Assembly: GCA_030673895.1 (NCBI GenBank)
Contig: JAUTCR010000062.1
Span: 32,871-96,870 of the forward strand
Length of the DNA: 64,000 nt
Reading direction: 5' to 3'
Source: Verrucomicrobiota bacterium JB023
GTDB lineage: Bacteria > Verrucomicrobiota > Verrucomicrobiia > Verrucomicrobiales > Akkermansiaceae
Shown here: positions 26,658-36,490 of the stretch, piece after piece
Layout of the letters: each line of letters begins with the position of its first letter
Position numbering within the stretch: the first letter of the stretch is position 1
The notes under the pieces: generated by a model
What the model saw: only the letters and a program-made list of their open reading frames with translations
Databases searched by the model: none
What the model was told of the DNA's origin: nothing
Program-made: the position numbers and the translations under genes

Positions 26658-27257
26658 CTACTCGACTAGCAGGGCCTGCAGCTCGTGGGTCCGTTGCTTC
26701 TTGGGAACGGACGGTCCATTGTAGCCCAGCAGGCGAAAACCCGAACTCTTGAGTTCAAGACGAGTCAGCTCCGTTTTCAAGGCCTCCTTGGCCTTCTCCA
26801 GAGCCTCATCCGAGCGGGCCCCCTGCCAAGCATAAGAGAGCACCCGGGCCGCGGGGACATCCTTCACCTCCACCGTTTCGCCATCCGCACCGGCCTCACC
26901 CACCGTCGGATTTTGGTAGAGGAAGGCCATTGAGGTCATTTCCATCCCCTCCTCCTCTTCTTCCATGGTCATCTCGACAGGAGCAGTCATGGGGATATCC
27001 CGCGACTTGATGTGGCGGAAGAGCTTCCAGAAGGAAGAGCCCGAACGTCCGCCCTCGGTGAAGGCAGCGCGGTAGGCGGGATAAGTCTTCTCCACCACTT
27101 CACCGAAAGGTCCCGGCGCGGGCCAACCCTGCGGCAACTTGGCCTCATTGACATAGCCAGTAGGCGCTCCCTCCAATGGAGTCGACGGCGTGGGTTCGGC
27201 ACAACCAGTGGCAACCAAGAGCGCAAGTGAGCAGAGCGAGATGAGCGGGGTTTTCAT
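26658..27257 (-). CDS. SOUL heme-binding family lipoprotein
   Basis: 199 residues. The lipobox VATGC puts the lipidated Cys at 19. The SOUL domain is recognisable from YPAYRAAFTEGG, SSFWKLFRHIKSRDIPMTAPVEM and the C-terminal GFRLLGYNGPSVPKKQRTHELQ. The family binds heme or related tetrapyrroles in some eukaryotes; the bacterial role is unclear. A GMEM and Glu-rich loop sits after the MTAPVEM strand. It lies between the thioredoxin pair and miaB. Confidence 0.9.
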   Translation of the reverse strand: MKTPLISLCSLALLVATGCAEPTPSTPLEGAPTGYVNEAKLPQGWPAPGPFGEVVEKTYPAYRAAFTEGGRSGSSFWKLFRHIKSRDIPMTAPVEMTMEEEEEGMEMTSMAFLYQNPTVGEAGADGETVEVKDVPAARVLSYAWQGARSDEALEKAKEALKTELTRLELKSSGFRLLGYNGPSVPKKQRTHELQALLVE

Positions 27258-27314
27258 GGATTGCCCCTAAAATCGCGCCACTTTCAGATGCCGCAAGTTC
27301 TTTGCGACGCTCGG

Positions 27315-28769
27315 TCAGGAGAGCTGGGCCGTCCCGTAGAGGGTGTAACCCGTTGAGTCTTCAATGTGGACGGGAAAGATCTCTCCAGTCATGCGCTCGG
27401 CATCGCCATCGAAGATCACAATCTTGTTCTGGCTTGTCCGGCCGCTAAGGCGCTCCTTGTTCGTCTTGCTGGGCCCTTCGCACAGCACCTCCTGTTGGGT
27501 GCCAATGAGTGCGGCATTCTTCGCCGTGGTCAGCTCTCCCTGCACTCGGAGGAGTTCCTGATTCCTCTCCTCCTTCACCCGCTCGGCCAATTGCCCGTCC
27601 ATCTCGGCGGCGGGCGTATCCTTCCGCTTCGAGTAGCGGAAGATGAAGCTGTTGTCGAACTCGAGGCGCTTGACGCAATCGACTGTCTGCTGGAAGTCCT
27701 CTTCAGTCTCGCCCGGGAAGCCGACGATGATATCGGTAGTGATGGCGAGATCGGGGCGGGCCGCCTTCATTTTCTCGCAGATGGTGATGAACTTCTCGTT
27801 TTTATAAGGGCGGCGCATCAGCTTGAGGATGCGGTCGCTCCCGCTCTGCATGGGGAAGTGAATGTGCGAGCACAGCTTGGGCAGATAGGTGAAGGCTTCT
27901 ACAAGGTCATCACGATAACCAATCGGATGAGGACTGGTGAAGCGGATGCGCTCAATGCCCTCGACCTCATGGACAGCTTCCAGCAATTGCACGAAAGGAG
28001 ACTTGCCATCGACTTTGTCGAACTCCGTCCGGCCATAGAGATTCACAATCTGGCCGAGCAAGGTGACCTCCTTCACGCCCTCGTCACGGAGGTGGCGAAC
28101 CTCGTCGACAATCTCATTAATTGGCCGTCCGCGCTCCTTCCCCCGGGTGTCGGGGACGATGCAAAAGCTGCAGCGCATGTTGCACCCTTGCATGATACTG
28201 ACGAATGAGGTCGCCCGCCGCTGCGCCGAAGGAATGTGATCGCGGATCGTGTTCTGGCTCCCCGCCTCTTCCTCGATATCGACCAAACCCGCCGAGAGGG
28301 GGCGAATTTTGCCTTTGCCATCAAACTTCGAGCGGCGCTCGATTAAGGCCTCATCCTCGACGCGTGCGGTAACCATCTCCGCCCCGACCTCGTCCATGCG
28401 CTCGACCATGCGGCGCTTCAGGATCTGATCCACGTAGTGAAAGACCCGGTGATACTTCTGTGTCCCCACCACCACGTCGAGGTGAGGGATTCGTTCAAAG
28501 AGTTCCTCGCCGCGACTCTGGGCCATGCAGCCCATGAAGCCATAGACTACGTGGGGACGGGCTTCACGCCACTTGCCCATCATCCCCATCTTGCCCAATG
28601 CCTTTTGCTCGGCCTGATCGCGGACCGAGCAGGTGTTGATCAAGATGGCGTCGGCATCCGACTCGTCCAGCGTCACGGTATAGCCACCGTCGACGAACTC
28701 CCGGGCGACCTGTTCGGAGTCGCGGGCGTTCATCTGGCATCCGTAGGTTTTGATGAATACTTTGGGCAT
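27315..28769 (-). CDS. miaB: tRNA-2-methylthio-N6-isopentenyladenosine synthase
   Basis: 484 residues. Radical SAM methylthiotransferase that modifies A37 of tRNAs. The N-terminal UPF0004 domain carries its cluster cysteines in KTYGCQMNARDSE, NTCSVRDQAEQKA and GFMGCMAQ. The radical SAM motif is GCNMRCSFCIVPDTRGKERGR, i.e. CxxxCxxC. The C-terminal TRAM domain is present. Length is slightly above E. coli because of an insertion of about 30 residues around 145-180. Confidence 0.97.
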   Translation of the reverse strand: MPKVFIKTYGCQMNARDSEQVAREFVDGGYTVTLDESDADAILINTCSVRDQAEQKALGKMGMMGKWREARPHVVYGFMGCMAQSRGEELFERIPHLDVVVGTQKYHRVFHYVDQILKRRMVERMDEVGAEMVTARVEDEALIERRSKFDGKGKIRPLSAGLVDIEEEAGSQNTIRDHIPSAQRRATSFVSIMQGCNMRCSFCIVPDTRGKERGRPINEIVDEVRHLRDEGVKEVTLLGQIVNLYGRTEFDKVDGKSPFVQLLEAVHEVEGIERIRFTSPHPIGYRDDLVEAFTYLPKLCSHIHFPMQSGSDRILKLMRRPYKNEKFITICEKMKAARPDLAITTDIIVGFPGETEEDFQQTVDCVKRLEFDNSFIFRYSKRKDTPAAEMDGQLAERVKEERNQELLRVQGELTTAKNAALIGTQQEVLCEGPSKTNKERLSGRTSQNKIVIFDGDAERMTGEIFPVHIEDSTGYTLYGTAQLS

Positions 28770-28777
28770 CGCACAAG

Positions 28778-28795
28778 CCCGCCGAAGTCGGCGGG
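28778..28795 (-). terminator. Hairpin between the protease gene and miaB
   Basis: CCCGCC-GAAGTC-GGCGGG, a perfect 6-bp GC stem just ahead of the miaB start and 56 bp after the protease stop. Only a short CTTGTG follows on the minus strand, so it is at best a weak terminator. Confidence 0.4.
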
Positions 28796-28850
28796 GCGGG
28801 AGGCTATATCCGAATTCAGGAAAAATTCAATGGCAGGATTCAGAGCCTCC

Positions 28851-29726
28851 TCATGAGGTCTCCGCTGCTTCCTGACTCGATTCGCTCTCCGCGCCGGAAG
28901 AGAGAAGCTCTTGGATCTTGAAGGCCGGGATGCAGTTCTTGATCACCATCTGCAGAACGTCCTCTCCCCGCTGGCCCTTTTTCCCATACTTGATTCCCGA
29001 GGTATTGCTGACGATGCCAACCACCTCGTTGTGACTGTTGAGGATCGGCCCCCCGGAGGAACCGCGGGCATAATCTGCCGTAATCGCCATGAAGGGCACC
29101 TTGGGAGCCTTGCGCTTGTTCGTTCGCTTGAAGTAGTAGCGGCTAATCTCCCCGTAAGTGTGCGTGTAGAAGCGGCGGTCGGGATGGCTCACGCAATAGA
29201 CCGGTGCGCCCACGGGCTCGGGCTCTTTCACGATTGGCAGGGTCGAAATACCTTCTGCCCGGGCGCGGAAGATGGCGATATCATTAAGCTTATCCGCGAG
29301 AAGCACTTCGGTAATGGGATAAACCTCACCCGTCACCGAGACCACCGCAGCCATCTCGCCCTTCATCCCGGCAAAGACGTGGTAGTTCGTGCAAAAGACC
29401 CCGTCCTGGCCGATGGCCCAAGCGGTGGCGAAACCGGCCGCGTGCCATTTGTCGCACTTTCCGCAATCATACACCGCACTGATGCTATAGATCGCGTCCT
29501 CCACCCTCTCCGGAGCCTGCCCCACCTGCAGAGCGTCCAGGCCCACCGGCTTTTTCAGCGTTGCCAAAACCTCCTCCAGCCGGGGCACTTCCTCGTCTTC
29601 CGCCCAGACCGCGGCCTCGTCCTCGAAACTAGCGATGATCGCCAAATCATCGACGATAAGAGGCATTTCCGCAGCCAGCGGGGCAGCCATCAGGCCGGCC
29701 AAGATGAGTGAGCGAGTGCTTTTCAT
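28851..29726 (-). CDS. Secreted trypsin-like serine protease
   Basis: 291 residues from ATG 29726, with a signal peptide ending after LAAE. The catalytic triad is visible: His116 in CTNYHVF, Asp149 in NDIAIF, and Ser224 in GSSGGPILN, preceded by ADYARG. There is no PDZ domain, unlike DegP. About 80 residues between signal and protease domain lack a known motif. Two Cys in YDCGKC could bind metal or form a disulfide. The target is unknown. Confidence 0.88.
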   Translation of the reverse strand: MKSTRSLILAGLMAAPLAAEMPLIVDDLAIIASFEDEAAVWAEDEEVPRLEEVLATLKKPVGLDALQVGQAPERVEDAIYSISAVYDCGKCDKWHAAGFATAWAIGQDGVFCTNYHVFAGMKGEMAAVVSVTGEVYPITEVLLADKLNDIAIFRARAEGISTLPIVKEPEPVGAPVYCVSHPDRRFYTHTYGEISRYYFKRTNKRKAPKVPFMAITADYARGSSGGPILNSHNEVVGIVSNTSGIKYGKKGQRGEDVLQMVIKNCIPAFKIQELLSSGAESESSQEAAETS

Positions 29727-29875
29727 GTCGGCAAAATTATCCCCCACCGGTCAAGTCACAAGAGTGAGCGGACAAAAAGAGCGGTAACGGCTGGCATCAG
29801 GGGATTTTCGAAGTGGATTGCAACTTTCTCTCCGCTCCTTACGTTTCGCTGGAGAACGCCTGAATCAATCAACGT

Positions 29876-31018
29876 ATGAAACTGCTTCTACCCGCCTTCT
29901 TCGCCTTCGCTTCAGTCTCCCTCTTTGCCCAAGAAGAGGTGAAAACCCTCAGCATCGGAGCGGAAGCGCCGTCCTTCACCTTGCCCGGCACCGATGGGCA
30001 GGATCATTCCCTTTCTGACTTCTCCGAGGCGAAGGCCTTGGTGGTTGTCTTCACCTGCAATCACTGCCCCGATGCCCGGGCGGCACGGGATAAAGTGAAA
30101 ACCATCCATGCGGACTATCAGGATGACGGAGTCGCGCTCATTGCCATCTCGGGGAATGACGAGAAGGCTCTCCGCCTCGATGAAATCGGCTACTCTGTCT
30201 ATGGCGACTCCTTTGAGGACATGAAGAAGGTCGCCGAGGAGGAGAATTACCAATTCCCCTACCTCTATGATGGCGAAAAGCAGGACGTCAGCCGGGCCTA
30301 CGGAGCCGTCTCCACACCCCATGTTTTCGTCTTCGATGCCGATCGCAAGCTGACCTACACCGGCCGGATTGACGACGCCCGCCGCAAGACCGAAGAGACC
30401 GGCCGCCTCTACCTCCGCGAAGCCATCGAGGCCACCTTGAAGGGCGAGAAGCCCGCCACCGAGACAACACGTCCCTTCGGCTGCTCCACCAAGTGGTCCT
30501 ACAAGCGGGATAGCGTGACCAAAGCCAACGAGCGGTGGGCCGCCCTGCCCGTCACCCTCTCCGAACTCACCGAAGAAGGAGCCAAAGAGCTGGCAAAGAA
30601 CGAGACCGACAAGCTGCGCGTGATCAACTTCTGGGCCACCACCTGTGGCCCCTGTGTGGCAGAATTCCCGGACTTGATTGAAACCTACCGCCGCTTCCAG
30701 ACCCGCGACTTCGAGCTCATCACCATCAGCACGGATCCTGTGGACGAAAAGGCGAAGGTGGAATCCTTCCTCAAGAAGCAGCAGGCCGCGCTTTCCCCTC
30801 GCACCGTGGACTCGGTGAAGGAAGAGGGACGGGAGTCCAACAACTACCTCTACACGGGGGACAATCTCGACAAGCTTGCCGAAGCCATTGATGCCGACTG
30901 GAATGGGGCACTACCTCACACAGTGATCATCGCGCCCGGCGGCGAAATTGTCTGGAGCCACACAGGAAAATTCGATCCCGTCGAGCTCCGCCGTGCCATC
31001 GTCAAGGGACTTGAATAA
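29876..31018 (+). CDS. Secreted two-domain redoxin (Prx-like plus TlpA-like)
   Basis: 380 residues with a signal peptide ending near LFA-QE. Domain 1 (about 25-190) is a peroxiredoxin-like redoxin with VVVFTCNHCPDARAARD (C61, C64) and cis-Pro in STPHVFVFD. A linker with GCSTKW follows. Domain 2 (about 225-380) is TlpA-like with NFWATTCGPCVAEFPDL (C257, C260). Having two active sites in one chain suggests internal electron relay. It lies 46 bp ahead of a ZIP transporter on the same strand. Confidence 0.9.
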   Translation: MKLLLPAFFAFASVSLFAQEEVKTLSIGAEAPSFTLPGTDGQDHSLSDFSEAKALVVVFTCNHCPDARAARDKVKTIHADYQDDGVALIAISGNDEKALRLDEIGYSVYGDSFEDMKKVAEEENYQFPYLYDGEKQDVSRAYGAVSTPHVFVFDADRKLTYTGRIDDARRKTEETGRLYLREAIEATLKGEKPATETTRPFGCSTKWSYKRDSVTKANERWAALPVTLSELTEEGAKELAKNETDKLRVINFWATTCGPCVAEFPDLIETYRRFQTRDFELITISTDPVDEKAKVESFLKKQQAALSPRTVDSVKEEGRESNNYLYTGDNLDKLAEAIDADWNGALPHTVIIAPGGEIVWSHTGKFDPVELRRAIVKGLE

Positions 31019-31064
31019 AGGAGGTTGACAGCAAAAGCATCAATCCGAGCTTGGCGCATCAATC

Positions 31065-31787
31065 ATGAGTGCGCTCCCGGAATGGCTGGTCATCCTCATC
31101 ATGACCCTTGGGGCGGGCCTCTCGATCCCTCTGGGAGCGTGGCTCGCCCGGTGTGAGAACATCCAACCAAAGTGGCTGGAGCAGGAGCTTCGCCACTTCA
31201 TCATGGCTTTCGGGGGTGGAGCCCTCCTCTCGGCGGTTGCCTTCGTCTTGGTGCCCGAGGGTAGTAAGAATCTCTCCACCTCCGTCTCCTGCCTGGCCTT
31301 TGCGGCAGGAGGGCTCGCCTTCCTGGGGCTGGACTATCTTTTGGCGAAGTCGAAGACGCCAGCCTCCCAGCTCGCGGCGATGCTCTCGGACTTCGTGCCG
31401 GAGGCCATTGCGCTGGGGGCTGCCTTCACCAAGGAGCCCAATGTGGCCATCCTGCTGGCCGGCCTCATCGCGATGCAGAATGTGCCCGAGGGCTTCAATG
31501 CCTATCGGGAGATGACGGCCAGCAAGACGATGAGCGGCGGCAGGGTCCTCCGCATCTTTCTCTGCCTCGCCCTTCTCGGCCCGATCTGCGGACTCACCGG
31601 GCACTTTTTCCTAGCCGATGCCAAGACCTTTGTCGGAGTGATGGAGCTCTTCGCGGCCGGCGGCATCCTCTACCTGGTCATTCAGGATATTGCCCCGCAG
31701 GCCAAGCTGGAGAAGCATTGGCTCCCAGGCTTTGGCGCGGTGCTCGGCTTCCTCTTGGGGCTCCTCGGCCATCTGCTGACCCAGTGA
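31065..31787 (+). CDS. ZIP-family metal transporter
   Basis: 240 residues, about eight hydrophobic helices. The helix-4 and helix-5 signatures are recognisable as LSDFVPEAIALG (109-118) and MQNVPEGFNAYREM (137-150). The His of the usual HNxPEG in helix 4 is replaced by Ser-Asp, and helix 5 uses Gln-Asn and Glu where many ZIPs have His-Glu. Substrate could be Zn, Fe or Mn, and it is less clear than usual because of the missing His. It may be co-transcribed with the redoxin upstream. Confidence 0.82.
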   Translation: MSALPEWLVILIMTLGAGLSIPLGAWLARCENIQPKWLEQELRHFIMAFGGGALLSAVAFVLVPEGSKNLSTSVSCLAFAAGGLAFLGLDYLLAKSKTPASQLAAMLSDFVPEAIALGAAFTKEPNVAILLAGLIAMQNVPEGFNAYREMTASKTMSGGRVLRIFLCLALLGPICGLTGHFFLADAKTFVGVMELFAAGGILYLVIQDIAPQAKLEKHWLPGFGAVLGFLLGLLGHLLTQ

Positions 31788-31822
31788 GCTGACGATCGCG
31801 GCGGCCCGATTCCCCGCTTTCC

Positions 31823-32710
31823 CTAGCGTCGGAGTTCCCACACCTCAACCGTGCGGTTAGCAGCACGGTTCTCTCCGAAGCGGGCTGTTTCTCCCAAGTA
31901 AATTGATTCGACCATCTGGCCCCGCCGGATCATCCCCTGCAGAGCATCGCCCACGTTGCGCGCGCGCTGGGTCCCCAGTTCACGATTTAGCTCGGCGTCT
32001 CCTCCGGTATCGGCAAAGCCGACCGCCAGCAGCAGCGAATAATCCTCGGTATCCGCTACCGCGACGCGCAGGGCCGTCTCGTCATCCGTTCCTACGAAGG
32101 CACTGCCGTTGCCAAAACCGACGCGGACGAGCGAGCGCGCACCCAATTGCTTGGCCAGCTCGTCGGTCTTCACTTGATAGATTTCCGGTGGCAGGCCTTC
32201 CAGCTCCAAGAGCTTGGCACAAACCTGGCGAGCCCGCGGGGTCAAACCTTCCGCCACTCCTTCGGGGATCTCCCCCATGTTTTCGACGGCCGCCCCGATC
32301 TCCGCCCGCATCCGCTGATCCATCTTCAGCTGGCGGACTTCACGCTCCAGCTCTTCCACTCGCTTCACTTTCTCGATCTCGGCCTCGATGCGCACCCGAT
32401 TCAGCTCCTTCTTCCACTCGGAATCCTTTTGAGCGAGAAGTCGTTCCACGTCACCGGTCACGGCCTGGCTTGCCTCCTCTCGCAATTGCTCCAACTCCGA
32501 GCGCAGGCCCTGCCTTTCACTATCGAGGGCGCGGATCCGCGCTTGGGCTTGGACGATGCGTTGCTCCAGCTTATCGGTATCGCCCGCCCGGCTCATCCCG
32601 ACGAAGTAGCCAATACCCGCTGCGACCGCGATCACCGCGAGCAGCAAAATCATCTCCAATAAGACTCGGAGGAATCCTTTTCTACGTCGCTGGGATCTGA
32701 CTTCATCCAT
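31823..32710 (-). CDS. OmpA-domain membrane protein with coiled coil
   Basis: 295 residues from ATG 32710. After a basic N-terminus there is one membrane helix (about 16-36), a coiled coil (about 40-145) and a C-terminal OmpA-like peptidoglycan-binding region. Its late segment SLLLAVGFADTGGDAELNRELGTQRARNVGDAL fits the family helix before the NRRVE-type motif, here NRTVEVWEL. It probably links the inner membrane to the cell wall. It converges on the ZIP gene. Confidence 0.8.
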   Translation of the reverse strand: MDEVRSQRRRKGFLRVLLEMILLLAVIAVAAGIGYFVGMSRAGDTDKLEQRIVQAQARIRALDSERQGLRSELEQLREEASQAVTGDVERLLAQKDSEWKKELNRVRIEAEIEKVKRVEELEREVRQLKMDQRMRAEIGAAVENMGEIPEGVAEGLTPRARQVCAKLLELEGLPPEIYQVKTDELAKQLGARSLVRVGFGNGSAFVGTDDETALRVAVADTEDYSLLLAVGFADTGGDAELNRELGTQRARNVGDALQGMIRRGQMVESIYLGETARFGENRAANRTVEVWELRR

Positions 32711-32903
32711 GATACTAATTCGGGGGGAAGGGAAATTGGATCGGTCCACCGACCGACGAGGAAAAAATGCCACCCGCCGGCGCAGCTGCCAAGCCTTACC
32801 CACGCAAGTGTCTGTCAGAGATTGCATTCCTGTGAGGTCGAGGACCTTTTAGGAATAATTTTGCTTCCTCCCCTTCCCTTGCCTTGCCTTTACTCGCCCC
32901 GTC

Positions 32904-33713
32904 ATGCGCCAGTATCTTGATCTATTGCGGCACGTTCTTGAGCAGGGGGAAGAGCGCACCGACCGCACTGGCACCGGCACGGTCTCGGTCTTCGGTCACC
33001 AGACCCGCTATGACCTCAGGGAGGGCTTCCCCTGCGTGACGACCAAGAAGCTTCACCTCCGTTCCATCATTCACGAACTGCTGTGGTTCCTCAAGGGGGA
33101 GACCAACATTGCCTACCTCAAGGAAAACGGGGTCACCATCTGGGACGAGTGGGCGGACGAGGAGGGCAATCTCGGCCCGGTCTATGGCCAGCAATGGCGC
33201 TCCTGGCCGTCGCCCGATGGCGGAACGATTGACCAGATCGCCGATCTCATTGCCGGACTGAAGACGAATCCCCATTCCCGCCGCCACCTGGTCTCGGCTT
33301 GGAATGTCGGCTTGGTCGAGCAGATGGCTCTCCCCCCGTGCCACCTTCTCTTCCAATTTTACGTCCACGATATCGAGTCCGACCGGCCCGGCCTATCCTG
33401 CCAACTTTACCAACGCTCGGCAGATCTCTTCCTCGGCGTCCCTTTCAATATTGCCTCCTACGCCCTGCTCACCCAGATGATCGCCCAGGTCTGCGGCTAT
33501 GAGGCGCGGGATTTTGTCCACACCTTTGGGGACCTCCACCTTTACTCCAATCACCTTGAGCAAGCCCGCAAGCAACTCGCCCGCGAGCCTCGGCCGCTGC
33601 CCACGATGGCGATCAACCCAGAGGTCAAGGAGATTGACTGCTTCACTTTCGAGGACTTCACCCTCACCGGCTACGATCCGCATCCCCACATCAAGGCTCC
33701 CGTCGCGGTGTGA
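32904..33713 (+). CDS. thyA: Thymidylate synthase
   Basis: 269 residues; converts dUMP to dTMP with methylene-tetrahydrofolate. It is close to the E. coli protein throughout: the [14 protein letters not shown] loop, the catalytic Cys146 in [32 protein letters not shown], and the C-terminal IKAPVAV. No folA is present nearby. It lies divergent to the OmpA-domain gene. Confidence 0.98.
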   Translation: MRQYLDLLRHVLEQGEERTDRTGTGTVSVFGHQTRYDLREGFPCVTTKKLHLRSIIHELLWFLKGETNIAYLKENGVTIWDEWADEEGNLGPVYGQQWRSWPSPDGGTIDQIADLIAGLKTNPHSRRHLVSAWNVGLVEQMALPPCHLLFQFYVHDIESDRPGLSCQLYQRSADLFLGVPFNIASYALLTQMIAQVCGYEARDFVHTFGDLHLYSNHLEQARKQLAREPRPLPTMAINPEVKEIDCFTFEDFTLTGYDPHPHIKAPVAV

Positions 33714-33767
33714 GGAGAAGACGCGGGCCCTCGCAAGATCAGTCGCCCGGGAGCCGTTCCTTTGCTC

Positions 33768-35111
33768 ATGCGGATTCTTATCGCTCTCCTACTGGCTGCT
33801 CAACCTGTCTTGGCCCTTGGCTTTGCCAATGGCCTCAAAATTGGCGAAGTGACCCCGACCTCGGTCCGAATCTGGACCCGGACAACTGAAGCCACAGAAG
33901 CGTCCAACCGCGTGGCAGCCTACTCCCCCGATGCTCCCAATTGGGTCGTCCCAGGCCAGATGGCCTTAACCCAGTTCACCATTCAGGAAATCGACGGCTC
34001 CGCTCGTCACAGCAGCGAGCTGAAGCTGACCACCAAAGAAGACGACTACTGCCTGCAATACAGCTTCACCAATCTGAAGCCTGCCACTGCCTATCAGATC
34101 GAGGCCCGCGCCTTCGTTCCCGATACCCAGAAGGAGGTTTTGGCCACCCAGACTGTTCGCTTCACCACCGCGCCCCCGGCCTCCGCCGAGGAGTCCGTCA
34201 GCTTCACCGTTTCCACCTGCCAGGAGTTCAACCTCCGGGACGATATCGAAAACGGTCATCGCATCTACGCCTCCATGTTGCAGGTCTCGCCCGACTTCTT
34301 CATCCAGACCGGGGACACGCTCTACTACGACCGGAGAAATCCCTTCGCCAAGGACATCGCCACCGCGCGCTACAAGTGGAACCGCTTCTATGCGCTCCCC
34401 AACCTGCGAACCTTTCACAATCAAGTCCCCACCTACTGGATGCATGATGACCACGACATGCTCAAGAACGACTGCTGGCCTGGTCAATCCTACGGCGACT
34501 TGACTTGGGATGACGGCGTGAAGCTCTGGAAGGAGCAAATCCCGCAATCCAAGCTCCCCTACCGGACCTTCCGCTGGGGTAAAAACCTTCAAATCTGGCT
34601 ACCCGAAGGCCGCTACTACCGCTCTCGCAATCAAATGGAGGACGGCCCGGAGAAGAGCATCCTCGGCAAGGAACAGTGGGAATGGTTGGAAAAATCAATG
34701 AAGGAGTCGGACGCTCCCTTCAAAGCCTACGTCTCCGCCACCCCGGTGGTCGGCCCCGACCGCAAAAACAAGAAGGACAACCACGCCAACGAGGGCTTCG
34801 CCTATGAGGGAGAGAAGCTGCGTCGGCTCCTTAGCACAACTCCCGGAGCCTTCGTCATCAACGGGGATCGTCATTGGCAGTATCACTCCATCGACAAGGA
34901 GACCGGCCTCGCGGAATTTGGCTGCGGCCCAGCCTCGGATTCCCACGCCCAAGGTTGGTCCCAGAAGGACCAGCGTCCGGAGCACGAGTTCCTCCGCGTC
35001 GCCGGCGGCTTTCTCTCTGGCGAAGCAACCTCGAATCAGTTGAGCATCACCATCCATGATGTGGAGGGCACCCCGGTCTTCACAAAAACGCTTTATGCGG
35101 AGGAAGATTGA
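33768..35111 (+). CDS. Secreted PhoD-like alkaline phosphatase
   Basis: 447 residues from ATG 33768, with a Sec-type signal (MRILIALLLAAQPVLA). An N-terminal Ig-like domain (KIGEVTPTSVRIWTRT) is followed by a PhoD-type metallophosphatase domain with QTGDTLYYD, YWMHDDHD, YRTFRWGKNLQIWLPEGR and INGDRHWQYHSI. It should release phosphate from organic esters outside the cell. No twin-arginine motif is seen, although many PhoD proteins use Tat. Confidence 0.87.
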   Translation: MRILIALLLAAQPVLALGFANGLKIGEVTPTSVRIWTRTTEATEASNRVAAYSPDAPNWVVPGQMALTQFTIQEIDGSARHSSELKLTTKEDDYCLQYSFTNLKPATAYQIEARAFVPDTQKEVLATQTVRFTTAPPASAEESVSFTVSTCQEFNLRDDIENGHRIYASMLQVSPDFFIQTGDTLYYDRRNPFAKDIATARYKWNRFYALPNLRTFHNQVPTYWMHDDHDMLKNDCWPGQSYGDLTWDDGVKLWKEQIPQSKLPYRTFRWGKNLQIWLPEGRYYRSRNQMEDGPEKSILGKEQWEWLEKSMKESDAPFKAYVSATPVVGPDRKNKKDNHANEGFAYEGEKLRRLLSTTPGAFVINGDRHWQYHSIDKETGLAEFGCGPASDSHAQGWSQKDQRPEHEFLRVAGGFLSGEATSNQLSITIHDVEGTPVFTKTLYAEED

Positions 35112-35212
35112 CCTCTGGCCCATTGGCTACGCGACCCATCGCGCGCCAGTCGGGAGGCATCGTGCTTCGCTGAAGTCTTGATTCCCGGCCTGCTTTTCGG
35201 GATTGTCAGGCC

Positions 35213-36445
35213 ATGCGGTTTATCTGCCTCCTCTTCCTTGCGGTCCTGCCTCTTGCTGGCCAAGGGCCCGCTCCCATCCCGGTGGACCCCAATCCCAACC
35301 GCGAACCCGAGTTCGATGAGATTGTCCCCGTGGAAGAGGAAACGGAGGATGCGCCGAAGGAGATTCCCGATTCCATCGCTCCCGAGCCTCAGGATGACGG
35401 AGTCCGGGTCTCCATCCTCGGTTATCATGAGTTCTCCAAGGATCTACCCGACACGGCGATGCGGATTCGGACGGAAAAGTTCCGCAAGCAGATGGAAGCC
35501 ATCAAGAATCTTGGCTACCCCGTCATTTCGATGGCCGATTTCATCGCTTGGAAGAAGGGCGATGGGGAGCTGCCGAAGCGTTGTTTCCTAATCACCATCG
35601 ATGACGGTTGGCGGTCCGTCTACACCGAGGCTTATCCGATACTCAAGGAGCTTGAATTCCCCTTCACCGTCTTCCTCTACAAGCAATATGTCATCCCCGG
35701 CGGGGGGCGTGCCCTTACCGTTCCAATGATCGAGGAGATGATGGAGTCGGGCCTCTGCACCGTGGGCTGTCACTCATTCTCCCATCCCTTTCCCTCCTCT
35801 TTCAAGAGGGCCCGGCGAAAGGGAGAAGACGCCTACCTTGATTTCCTCGATCAGGAGTTCGGCGAATCCAAAAGCTTCCTCGAGGAGCTGTTCGACCTCT
35901 CCATCCCCACCTACGCCTATCCCGGCGGCTACTTCACCGAGGACATGTTCCCCGTCGCGGAGAAGTTCGGCTACGAGTACCTGTTCACCGTGAACCCGGG
36001 CATGACGCGTCTCGATAGCGATAACTTCACCCTACCCCGTCACATCATCCTGGGGAATCACGACGCGAGCTTCGAGCTCTCCACCACCTTCCGCACCCCG
36101 GCCGGGACCGCCCAACCGGGCCTCACTGTCCAGACGACCCGCCACCCGGTGGTTCCTCTGCCCGGGGCTCTCATAGCCGATCGGATGCCCAGGATTGCAG
36201 CCGAATTCTCCGACGAGCCTGAGCTCGATCCAGAGTCCCTGGTCATGCGTGTGGCTGGATTGGGCAAGGTTCCCGCAGTCTGGGATGAGGATGAGAAAAC
36301 CTATTCCTGGACAGTGAACCGTCCCCTGAGAGCTCCTAGCTGCGAGGTCTCCATCCAATGGCGTCTGAAGGACAACAGTAGCTACGAGCTCCCCATGCGA
36401 TGGTCCTTCCGCCTCGATCTGGAGGCAGCCTACCAGCCTCGCTAA
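35213..36445 (+). CDS. Secreted polysaccharide deacetylase (NodB domain)
   Basis: 410 residues with a signal peptide to about residue 20 and a Pro/Glu-rich linker. The NodB domain begins VSILGYHEF. Its motifs are FLITIDDGW (catalytic and metal Asp), VGCHSFSHPFP (metal His pair) and TYAYPGGYFTEDM. The last 120 residues are a separate beta-rich domain. It probably deacetylates peptidoglycan or an exopolysaccharide. It precedes a secreted peptidase-like gene on the same strand. Confidence 0.9.
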   Translation: MRFICLLFLAVLPLAGQGPAPIPVDPNPNREPEFDEIVPVEEETEDAPKEIPDSIAPEPQDDGVRVSILGYHEFSKDLPDTAMRIRTEKFRKQMEAIKNLGYPVISMADFIAWKKGDGELPKRCFLITIDDGWRSVYTEAYPILKELEFPFTVFLYKQYVIPGGGRALTVPMIEEMMESGLCTVGCHSFSHPFPSSFKRARRKGEDAYLDFLDQEFGESKSFLEELFDLSIPTYAYPGGYFTEDMFPVAEKFGYEYLFTVNPGMTRLDSDNFTLPRHIILGNHDASFELSTTFRTPAGTAQPGLTVQTTRHPVVPLPGALIADRMPRIAAEFSDEPELDPESLVMRVAGLGKVPAVWDEDEKTYSWTVNRPLRAPSCEVSIQWRLKDNSSYELPMRWSFRLDLEAAYQPR

Positions 36446-36490
36446 GTCCTGCCTCGCCTCGTCGCCCTTTTTGATGTAAAGGCCATCCTA

